In this document: piece by piece, positions 15,101 through 21,089 of the stretch
Position numbering within the stretch: the first letter of the stretch is position 1
How the letters are laid out: every line of letters starts with the position of its first letter
DNA from: Caldifarciminota bacterium
GTDB lineage: Bacteria; Hydrothermota; Tepidihabitantia; B3-TA06; JALVRC01
DNA length: 21,089 bases
Assembly (NCBI GenBank): GCA_027025255.1
Contig: JALVRC010000007.1
Span: forward strand, 1-21,089
Direction of reading: 5' to 3'
The notes under the pieces: generated by a model
The model's input: the letters and a program-made list of their open reading frames with translations, nothing else
Told to the model about the DNA's origin: nothing
Database searches by the model: none
Program-made: the position numbers and the translations under genes

Positions 15101-17574
15101 GTATCTTCAGTAAGTTTGTCAAGCCTGTTATTGTTGTTTTTGTCCTCTGTATCTTCTTTTTCAAGACCAATAATCTCGCCATTTTTATTAAGTCTTAATT
15201 GATCTTCAGGTATGTTTGTCCCGAAATCTATATGCAATATTCCTCTATTTGATATTGATTTATAAACAATCTCAAGATTATCAAGCCCTTCAATATTTTC
15301 TCCTGTAGTATTTATACATCTCATAACTCCGGTATAGTTTATAGTGCTATCAAGCCCAAAACGTAAAAGAAGAGCTGTTTTAGAATCTGTCCTATATGAG
15401 CTGGAAGATTGAGAGCCATATACTTCTTTTGTTGAAACTGTGACATTCTTTTTAAAGATTTTGTTTCTTGAATAGTTTAGTGTATCTTTACCGTACGGGA
15501 GAGATATTTCGTAAAAGTAAGCAGCTTTCATATCTACATTTCTTGTTTCTTTACTTCCCTCAAAATCCTCCACTGAGGCAATATTCATTACATTGGGGTT
15601 TGGAAAAGACATGGCTGCGTCAAACTTTAGTGAAACATGTGAGGGTTTATCAGTGCTTATAAAGGGAAGTTTATCAATGAAATGTGTTAGTCCGGTCAAA
15701 TCTTTATTATAACCAATGTTGAGTTCTGTTAATGCTCTTGTAAATGATTCTTCTCCTAACTGAGGCCTAAAAGAGGCACTTTTTTTAACCGTTCTTATAA
15801 CTCCACCAAATCCCAGTCTCATTCCTGTAAAAGGCTCTGATTCTATTCTCGTGCCGGCGAGCACTTTCTCAGAGCCGAATGAAAATGATTGAGATTCGTA
15901 TGTTATTTTTATATCGTCTCCTGGAGATATAGGTCTTTTAGGAGTTACAGTCCCGTCAAAGTAATCCACTGTAAAGTCTACACCTTCTTTCCATTCTTCA
16001 CCGTTGACTATCATCCTTACACTACCTTTGATAATATCAAAGGCATTTAGGTTAAATTTGTCTGTCTCTTTCGTATAAGTTAGTACTATCATGTATCTTT
16101 TTCCGTCTCCTGACGTGAGATCATGCTTCCTATAAAGGATGGAATCCTTAATAGATAACATACTATCCTGAAACGGAGTAGCAGATGGGAATATAATTAT
16201 ATTCCGTGCTGCATCGTATTGAGGATAGGCGAGTTTGCCGTCATTGTTGGGATCAATTCCAAGTATATAGGCGAAACTTGAATCTTTAAAAGGACCATCT
16301 GTTTCTTTTTCAGTGTACGTACCACCTGGGTCTATTCTTATTATTTTTACACTTATATCTCCGCTGGGTGTACTTGTTAAGGGGTAGATATTTCTTAATT
16401 GATTATTCCAGAGTTTTGATGTTGTATCCGGAAGGTCAGGCCATATCATGAGCATAACAAGGGCAGAATCATTGCCTTCACTTACAAAGTTGCCACCTAT
16501 AGTTGTTCCATTGGATAAAGAACATACAGCAGAAAGAGAGTAATTATCCTGTAATGGACTCATGAGTTCAAGAAATCCAGTATACTTATCGTATCTAAAT
16601 TGTTGTGGGTCAATTTCAATAAAGTCTCCTTCTTTCCTATCAGATGTATTCTCTCCTTCAGTAGGAACACTATCAGGAACAGAAGGCCATACAGTTGCAA
16701 TGCCTTTGAAGATTATTTTATCTTGAGGAGGAGCTCCGGTGTGGCTTTTAAATAGATGTAGTGAGGTAATGTATAAAGAATCTGATAGGTGTACATTCAT
16801 TCCTTTATAGAATATAAAGAAGTACTTATTTCTTGAAAAATATGTATCATATATTGAAATACTATCCTTCTCAACCGTACCCGTAAATTCTTTTGCAGCA
16901 GATAATGCTTCTTCCCGTGAGGCTATAGCATACATGTCAATTGGCCCTAATTGGAACTGAGCGTTTATTCCAAAAAGCCCTTTATGGGCAGGTAGAGAGC
17001 TCATATAATATGATTTTGGAAGGCTAAGACTTACGTCTCCAGCCTCAAGCTTTTTTACTATTTCATCTTCATCTCCAGTATAGCCTACCATGATTTTATT
17101 ATCACTTTCAAGCATATTTGTTGCATTATAATCTATTCTTACCTTTGTTTTTCTTGCGATAGTTCCTGTTAAATTTACCTTTAGGTCCTGTTTTAAAAGT
17201 AAATCAGGTAAGAATCCGTGATTCTCGTTGTTCTCATATATATCTTTAGAACCACCAAATGTTATATCATCTCCTCCATCAACCCTTATTCTTGAATCCC
17301 CAAGCCCAGGTAAAGGGATATCAGGTACAAGACCTTCGTAAGCATAGTATCCGGTTGAGTCTTCTGCAAAGGAGCTCTTAAGCCAGGCTTCTTTTAAATC
17401 TTCGCTTAATTTATTGTTAAAGTATTCATCTATTGTAAGTATGGAGTCTATGCCCAGAAAAATAGAATCATACCATCTTTCTATAAATACAAGACCTTTT
17501 TCTTTATCAATAAATATTTTCTCGTAATTACTGGTACTGGTTGTTATTGATAAATTAAAGATTAAAAGAAGGAT
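12160..17574 (-). CDS. sprA: SprA-like type IX secretion outer-membrane translocon (short form, non-ATG start)
   Basis: SprA forms the very large beta-barrel channel through which T9SS cargo crosses the outer membrane. The first ATG is at 17115, but the frame stays open upstream to the stop at 17608-17610. That extension contains unmistakable SprA N-terminal sequence (GLGDSRIRVDGGDDITFGG about codons 84-102, DLKVNLTGTIARKTKVRIDY about 129-148) and a hydrophobic leader (LLLIFNLSI). No ATG, GTG or TTG occurs in the extension. ATC at 17574 has AAGGAG six bases upstream and is chosen. From there the protein is ~1804 aa, shorter than the ~2400 aa usual in Bacteroidota. Other features: GDVSLSLPKSYYMSSLPAHK, an Asp-rich block at ~808-880, long Ser/Tyr-rich beta-strand sequence, and a terminal Phe (HVNFKF). 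It overlaps dxs by 13 nt and comEA-like by 26 nt. A start at 17115 would delete the leader. Confidence 0.87.
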   Translation of the reverse strand: MLLLIFNLSITTSTSNYEKIFIDKEKGLVFIERWYDSIFLGIDSILTIDEYFNNKLSEDLKEAWLKSSFAEDSTGYYAYEGLVPDIPLPGLGDSRIRVDGGDDITFGGSKDIYENNENHGFLPDLLLKQDLKVNLTGTIARKTKVRIDYNATNMLESDNKIMVGYTGDEDEIVKKLEAGDVSLSLPKSYYMSSLPAHKGLFGINAQFQLGPIDMYAIASREEALSAAKEFTGTVEKDSISIYDTYFSRNKYFFIFYKGMNVHLSDSLYITSLHLFKSHTGAPPQDKIIFKGIATVWPSVPDSVPTEGENTSDRKEGDFIEIDPQQFRYDKYTGFLELMSPLQDNYSLSAVCSLSNGTTIGGNFVSEGNDSALVMLMIWPDLPDTTSKLWNNQLRNIYPLTSTPSGDISVKIIRIDPGGTYTEKETDGPFKDSSFAYILGIDPNNDGKLAYPQYDAARNIIIFPSATPFQDSMLSIKDSILYRKHDLTSGDGKRYMIVLTYTKETDKFNLNAFDIIKGSVRMIVNGEEWKEGVDFTVDYFDGTVTPKRPISPGDDIKITYESQSFSFGSEKVLAGTRIESEPFTGMRLGFGGVIRTVKKSASFRPQLGEESFTRALTELNIGYNKDLTGLTHFIDKLPFISTDKPSHVSLKFDAAMSFPNPNVMNIASVEDFEGSKETRNVDMKAAYFYEISLPYGKDTLNYSRNKIFKKNVTVSTKEVYGSQSSSSYRTDSKTALLLRFGLDSTINYTGVMRCINTTGENIEGLDNLEIVYKSISNRGILHIDFGTNIPEDQLRLNKNGEIIGLEKEDTEDKNNNNRLDKLTEDTGLDGIKGDDKNSVEGDDGNDDYSLENNPGGTEDNDFFDTEDLNKDGGFNERGNDYFTLQIDLSSSNFITELENGWKLLRIPLNDSSLIQTIGNPIRKKIVYTRIWIEGNKGIDTLILYSMEFNGTSWKNPHVFTYDSTSSQTDTSEIVHVSRITKYNYSGYTSPYSVADTVEEASLSLTFSNIKKGHGVIISKYDYNYKDFRMYKRIKFYIHKGKSDPYIFIRFGTDSLNYYHYTTKISTGERLLYGDGNWYEFSMPVDSLAMIKVEAEKQLHSAYYERNGFGVEGTPSFSSIRYMAIGVENRDDENLTDEIWIDDIRLTDVRKNAGKSYTASFNLRLADISTFNIRNVRQDGYFIGFTEPNEVRNGNNKDNISLSLGINLEKIGLNKTGISLPLSYTYSTSKSSMIFSPLYPDYIMPDSESVNYRNANESQGFSLSYSKKKSRNPLFNYTIDNIRANIKGDKRWATSNGGLYMDSSSSFSYNTKYTLEKDFYIKIFKQKYRYLPHRVMLQIDGSKRLSKNFSRASFDSSFTLTTMDKFNRMNLNAAEYFSPFKYFDNNINLGYNFDLNDRTDTILSIPIGYEGSQLSSSWTIKNIDLKGFGKYYFNARTHFSDDFRKEIRADSLYHNYANSFNVSVNITNISIAEIIRGKDQLKTIKNDSTTKDSTTHPLSSILKFYKDVTGFLKIIRPISVNLTYNQHSSYPSINQSIPDIYKLGIIDTLPFESRTNWNRGKTYSTSANTGLTYKEWSLMPSISASRNISATSSMISISDHFDLPRLDINYSGLSRYLKALFSSIQLRTSYARGLGRSGTITNDSINFNAFSETHNLSPLLGLSGSFKNSLGFNVNVNYSFTNNTSYSVMGEVLDKDINAGVTGNFTYSFREGLSIPILKKLHIKNNISTVLDLSYTKHKKTRTIYLSEPTIVNLEDIYSVKLNATYQFSRSLTGGLDFGVRKHLDPNSVLGNKTSVDVNVHVNFKF

Positions 17575-19406
17575 AGTATTCTCCTTACGATAGATTCTTT
17601 GTCTAATTCAACCAATCTAAGAAGTTCGGTTCTACTGCCTTGTTCTATGAATTTATCTGGCAGGGCAAAAATCTGGGTAATGGAGGGGACGTAGGTTTTT
17701 AAGTATGTTCCAAATCCTCCTGTAAAAACGTTTTCTTCTATGGTAAAAATCTTTGAAAACTGGTTGATTGTTTCCTCTATCATGTTGATGTCTACAGGTT
17801 TAATAAATCTTGCATTAATAAGCATAAGTTCAATTCCTCTTTCTTTTAAAGCATTGATTACTACTTTTGCCGTTTTGACCATTGAGCCAGTAGCTATTAT
17901 TACTCCATCTTTACCGTGTTTTAAAATGGACCATTTACCAATTTGTATTGTTTTTGGTGGGGCTGTGTTTATTTTGTCTATTTTATCTCTTGGATACCTG
18001 AGGAAGAATGGACCTTTTGAGTAATTAATAGCTGTGTATAGGAGATTTTTGAGCTCTATGGCATCCATTGGAGCAGCTATAACTGTATTAGGTATAGGGA
18101 GAAGGTATGATATATCAAATGTTCCATGATGAGTCGGTCCGTCTGCGCCAACGAGTCCGGCTCTGTCAAGTGCAAAGACAACTGGTAGTTTTTGTAAGGC
18201 TACGTCATGTATAATTTGGTCATATCCTCTTTGCAGGAATGTTGAGTACACAGCAAAAACAGGTTTGAACCCTTCTAAGGCTAAAGCCCCGCTGAATGTT
18301 ACCGTATGTTCTTCAGTAATTCCTGTATCAAAGAATCTAAGAGGGAATTCTTCTCTGAATTCTTTTAGGCCTGTTCCAAGTGCCATACCAGCTGTAAGAG
18401 CAATAATCTTATTGTCTTTTCTGGCAAATTCTATCATATATTTACCAAATGCTGATGAATACGTTTCAGGTGGTGAATTTGATATTTTTGTAGGATTGTT
18501 AACAGCAGGTTTAATGCCATGATATTTCTCAGGATCTTCTACAGCCTTTTTATATCCATGTCCTTTTTCAGTTACAACATGTATAAGGATAGGACCGCTA
18601 TAACCATTAACCCTTTTTAGAATCTCCAGAAGATCTTTAATGCAGTGTCCGTCAACAGGTCCGAAATAGTGAAAGCCAAGTTCTTCAAATAGGCTTGCCT
18701 GCATAAAAAGCATTTTAAGTAAGCGTTCAAAAAATCTCCCCCATTTTCTGTATAGGGCACGTTTTTGTTTGCTTGTTTTTGAAATAAAATTCCATATCTT
18801 ATTTCTTATATTTTTATAAATATTGGATGTAATTAATCTATTGAGGTATTTTGAGATAGCTCCTGGATTTTTTCCTATAGACATTTTATTGTCATTAAGG
18901 ATTATAGTAATATCTGTATTAGAGGCTCCAATATGATTGAGAGCTTCAAGAGCCATACCACTGATAAGTGCTCCGTCTCCAATTACAGCAACTACCTTGT
19001 AGTCTTTATGTTTAAGGTCTCTTGCTGTTGCTAATCCAGCTGCTGCTGATAGAGAGGTACCTGCATGTCCGGCTTCAAACACATCGTATATACTTTCATC
19101 CCTTTTCAAAAAGCCACTAATCCCGCCGAATTTTCTTAAGGTTTTAAATGCTTCTCTCCTTCCTGTTAATATTTTGTGTGTGTACGCTTGATGTCCTACA
19201 TCCCATACAAGTTTATCAAAAGGAGTATTAAAATGATAATGCAGAGCTATTGTGAGTTCGAGTGTACCAAGATTGGGAGCTAAGTGCCCTCCGTTTTTTG
19301 ATACAATGCCAATAATATAGTTCCTTATTTCTTTTGAAAGAATTCTCAATTCTTTAAGACTTAGTTGTCTTAAATCCTTTGGGTCATTAATATTTTCAAG
19401 ATACAT
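17562..19406 (-). CDS. dxs: 1-deoxy-D-xylulose-5-phosphate synthase
   Basis: The first enzyme of the MEP isoprenoid pathway condenses pyruvate and glyceraldehyde 3-phosphate using TPP. The 614-aa length is normal. Visible features are GGHLAPNLGTLELT (39-52), WDVGHQAYTHKILTGR (68-83), GHAGTSLS (113-120), the TPP/Mg motif GDG at 143-145 to NDN at 171-173, the catalytic Glu365 in GITEEH (usually AEQH), and the YSTFLQRGYDQIIHDVA and DRAGLVGADGPTHHGTFD blocks (387-431). A basic insert-like stretch (about 200-232) separates the first and second domains and looks less conserved. It follows the prenyl synthase by one base, a classical pairing that channels IPP/DMAPP use. Its last codons host the sprA ribosome-binding site. 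Confidence 0.97.
   Translation of the reverse strand: MYLENINDPKDLRQLSLKELRILSKEIRNYIIGIVSKNGGHLAPNLGTLELTIALHYHFNTPFDKLVWDVGHQAYTHKILTGRREAFKTLRKFGGISGFLKRDESIYDVFEAGHAGTSLSAAAGLATARDLKHKDYKVVAVIGDGALISGMALEALNHIGASNTDITIILNDNKMSIGKNPGAISKYLNRLITSNIYKNIRNKIWNFISKTSKQKRALYRKWGRFFERLLKMLFMQASLFEELGFHYFGPVDGHCIKDLLEILKRVNGYSGPILIHVVTEKGHGYKKAVEDPEKYHGIKPAVNNPTKISNSPPETYSSAFGKYMIEFARKDNKIIALTAGMALGTGLKEFREEFPLRFFDTGITEEHTVTFSGALALEGFKPVFAVYSTFLQRGYDQIIHDVALQKLPVVFALDRAGLVGADGPTHHGTFDISYLLPIPNTVIAAPMDAIELKNLLYTAINYSKGPFFLRYPRDKIDKINTAPPKTIQIGKWSILKHGKDGVIIATGSMVKTAKVVINALKERGIELMLINARFIKPVDINMIEETINQFSKIFTIEENVFTGGFGTYLKTYVPSITQIFALPDKFIEQGSRTELLRLVELDKESIVRRILSFF
17575..17586 (-). promoter_or_regulatory. 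Shine-Dalgarno preceding an ATC start for sprA
   Basis: Minus-strand AAGGAG (17586-17581) is followed by six bases (AATACT) and then in-frame ATC (17574-17572), which begins a hydrophobic stretch LLLIFNLSI. It lies within the last codons of dxs. The spacing is ideal for initiation and no other codon near it is a usual start in the sprA frame. Confidence 0.6.
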
Positions 19407-19407
19407 A

Positions 19408-20232
19408 CTATAACGTCCTTGTTAAAAGAAAATCTTTAAGTGTAAGTATCCATTGCCATTCATCTGAAAGATTTTTCAATTTATTCACAATATAGTCAGT
19501 ATATTTTTTCATTATTTTTTCTGCTTTTTTTTCTCCGTATAATAAGTGATAGCCAAATTCGTTACTCTTTCTATCCATTAAATCGTCTTTTATTTGAAAA
19601 GCCATGCCTATAAACATACCTATATCATAGATGTCTTTTAAATATTTAAAGTACGGATTAACTGCAAATACGCCTGCCCACATGGAAAAGGCGAAAAGGC
19701 ACGCAGTCTTTTTCTTAACAATAGTTCTAATGTCCTTTTTCCCAATGGTAGCATTTTTCTTTCTCATATCCATTTCTATCCCCTGTCCTTCAATAATGCA
19801 TATAAGGGTAGAGTAGAATTTATTTAGAAGTTTTTTAAAGTGATCTTTTGTTAAGTCAAGTTCATTAAGTGCCTGGAGTGATTTAATTATCATTCCATCT
19901 CCTACGAGTAATGCTGTGTGTTCACTATATTTTACATGGAGCGTAGGTTTGCCTCTTCTTTCCCTATCGTTATCCATCATTGGTAAATCATCATGTACAA
20001 GAGTAAAATTGTGCATTATTTCTATTGCGCTGGCTAATGGAAGTACCTTCTTATAATTCTTCCTATCTATACTTTTTGCAGATAAGAGAGTAAGAATAGG
20101 TCTTATTCTTTTACCTCCGGGGAAAAGAATATAATGATACTTTTCTGTATAGTAATCAGGAAATCTATAAAAGAAATCTTCTATCCATACATCTATCTCA
20201 TTTTTTATATTTTTAAATTTTTTAAGCCACAT
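19408..20232 (-). CDS. Polyprenyl (geranyl/farnesyl/geranylgeranyl) diphosphate synthase, short
   Basis: Head-to-tail condensation of IPP with allylic diphosphates. Signature residues are GGKRIRP (39-45), the first Asp-rich motif DDLPMMDND (81-89, DDx4D type) followed by RRGKPT (92-97), and the second motif QIKDDLMD (213-220). At 274 aa it is shorter than the usual ~290-300. The segment that normally follows the second motif (GKxxGxDxxxxKxTY, which supplies a diphosphate-binding Lys) is missing: the sequence goes from DDLMDRKSNEFG straight to YGEKKAEKIM. Chain length cannot be assigned; IspA-type farnesyl diphosphate synthase is the default because dxs follows it by one base. It overlaps folD by 11 nt. 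Reduced activity or a regulatory role is possible. Confidence 0.88.
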   Translation of the reverse strand: MWLKKFKNIKNEIDVWIEDFFYRFPDYYTEKYHYILFPGGKRIRPILTLLSAKSIDRKNYKKVLPLASAIEIMHNFTLVHDDLPMMDNDRERRGKPTLHVKYSEHTALLVGDGMIIKSLQALNELDLTKDHFKKLLNKFYSTLICIIEGQGIEMDMRKKNATIGKKDIRTIVKKKTACLFAFSMWAGVFAVNPYFKYLKDIYDIGMFIGMAFQIKDDLMDRKSNEFGYHLLYGEKKAEKIMKKYTDYIVNKLKNLSDEWQWILTLKDFLLTRTL

Positions 20233-21079
20233 TTCTTTCAGCAGCTATAACTACATTTTCCAATAACATTGCTATGGTTACAGGTCCTACTCCTCCAGGT
20301 ACAGGGGTTATAGCCCTTACAACCTCTTTAACCTCTTGATAAAAAACGTCTCCAACAAGAACTTTTTTGCCATTGTCTTCAACTATATTTGTTCCGACAT
20401 CAATTATAATACTTTCTTCTTTTACCATGTGAGCCCTAAAAAAGTTTGCCTTCCCTACTGCTATTATTAATATGTCTGCGTTGGTTGTATAACTAAGTAA
20501 GTTTCGTGTTTTAGAATGACAAACAGTTACAGTAGCGTGTCTATTGAGTTTCTTATTTACAAGTATATTTGCAAGAGGAATACCTACTTCAAGACTTCTT
20601 CCAACAATTACTGTATTCATTCCCATTGTATCAATATTATAATTATCAAGAATTGTTATAATGCTCCTTGGAGTATTTGGGAAAAAATTGACTTCTCCGT
20701 GAATTAATAGACCAAGATTATAAGGAGTTAAGCAGTCTACATCCTTTAGTGGAGAAATTAGAGAAAGAAACCATCTTTCATCCAGTTCTTTACTTATAGG
20801 AAGTTCAGGAAGTATGCCATGAATTGTTCTGTCTTTGTTTAGAATCTCTATTGTATGTTCTATATCTTTTTTATGTTGAGGTAGGTATATTTCTTCAGTT
20901 TTAATATTCAATTTGTTAGCTGTCTTTATAATAGCACTATTGTAATAAGAAAAATCATTTCTAAATCTTAAAAGCATAAGTTTGGGTTCAGTTTTTTTAT
21001 TATTTAATAATTTTATTCTTTCTTGTAATTCAGCGTACTTTTTTTCCGCTATAGGTTTTCCTAAAAGTTCTTTTCTCAT
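20222..21079 (-). CDS. folD: FolD-like methylenetetrahydrofolate dehydrogenase/cyclohydrolase, active site altered
   Basis: FolD interconverts methylene-, methenyl- and formyl-tetrahydrofolate with NAD(P). The 285-aa protein covers the whole family: HGILPELPIS (87-96), KDVDCLTPYNLG (112-123), the dinucleotide motif VGRSLEVGIPLA (159-170), ATVTVCHSKT (182-191) and ITPVPGGVGPVTIAML (257-272). Tyr46 and Asp115 of the active site are kept, but the catalytic Lys (E. coli Lys54) aligns with Ile50 and the active-site Gln (E. coli Gln98) is Glu92. Loss of that Lys should abolish cyclohydrolase activity, so the protein may be a monofunctional dehydrogenase or inactive. It is the first visible gene of the minus-strand unit; only 10 bases precede its ATG, so the promoter is not in view. 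Confidence 0.88.
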   Translation of the reverse strand: MRKELLGKPIAEKKYAELQERIKLLNNKKTEPKLMLLRFRNDFSYYNSAIIKTANKLNIKTEEIYLPQHKKDIEHTIEILNKDRTIHGILPELPISKELDERWFLSLISPLKDVDCLTPYNLGLLIHGEVNFFPNTPRSIITILDNYNIDTMGMNTVIVGRSLEVGIPLANILVNKKLNRHATVTVCHSKTRNLLSYTTNADILIIAVGKANFFRAHMVKEESIIIDVGTNIVEDNGKKVLVGDVFYQEVKEVVRAITPVPGGVGPVTIAMLLENVVIAAERNVA

Positions 21080-21089
21080 ATACTATATT

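Noticed and set aside
14973..15182. Small Lys/Met/Ile-rich ORF on the minus strand
   Set aside because: It is the alternate frame of the Asp/Asn-rich block of sprA (GAT/AAT-rich codons) and has no start signals.
17115..17561. Long intergenic region between dxs and sprA
   Set aside because: The region is fully coding in the sprA frame and carries conserved SprA N-terminal motifs; it only looks empty if an ATG start is required.
1..21089. CRISPR array, tRNA/rRNA genes, insertion sequences, riboswitches
   Set aside because: No spaced direct repeats, cloverleaf-like segments, transposase frames or non-coding leader regions were seen; coding density leaves almost no space for them.

Overview
The window is AT-rich, very gene-dense bacterial DNA. 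A Gram-negative (diderm) source is supported by a SprA-type outer-membrane protein (core translocon of the type IX secretion system, T9SS), a partial beta-barrel-like protein and putative lipoproteins. SprA is typical of Bacteroidota and also occurs in related or candidate phyla of the FCB/WOR-3 type. Together with LeuC/LeuD-type aconitase subunits and a divergent SucCD pair, this points to an uncultured FCB-like or WOR-3-like lineage. That placement is inference and there is no rRNA here to test it.

Layout: two convergent, tightly packed gene trains meet at a perfect 34-bp palindrome (5047-5080). The plus-strand train (1-5042) is the end of a probable beta-barrel protein, a putative lipoprotein, citrate synthase, a two-subunit aconitase of the isopropylmalate/homoaconitate dehydratase family, and NADP-type isocitrate dehydrogenase. 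These three enzymes take oxaloacetate plus acetyl-CoA to 2-oxoglutarate. The minus-strand train reads leftward from 21079 to 5088: folD, a polyprenyl synthase (ispA-like), dxs, sprA, a ComEA-like helix-hairpin-helix protein, a RuvX/YqgF-like protein, mltG, butyrate kinase, iorA, iorB, sucC, sucD. Adjacent genes in it overlap or are one base apart, so it looks like one 12-gene, 16-kb transcription unit whose promoter lies beyond the right edge.

Functionally the minus train joins isoprenoid precursor synthesis (Dxs plus prenyl synthase), envelope work (SprA, MltG) and an energy module (IorAB, SucCD, Buk) that could turn 2-oxoacids into acyl-CoA and reduced ferredoxin and then conserve the acyl-CoA as ATP. 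SucCD could also serve the TCA cycle begun on the other strand; a dedicated 2-oxoglutarate oxidoreductase is not in the window.

The main points of interest are: (1) the sprA reading frame continues about 150 codons upstream of its first ATG with clear SprA N-terminal sequence, and its only well-placed start is an ATC codon behind a strong Shine-Dalgarno inside the end of dxs; (2) several enzymes of the long operon (FolD, the prenyl synthase, RuvX) have lost normally invariant catalytic or ligand residues; (3) folD-ispA-dxs resembles a common bacterial cluster with xseA/xseB missing. I see no CRISPR array, tRNA, rRNA, insertion sequence or phage gene. Apart from the 45-bp terminator gap, no stretch longer than 10 bases lacks a gene.
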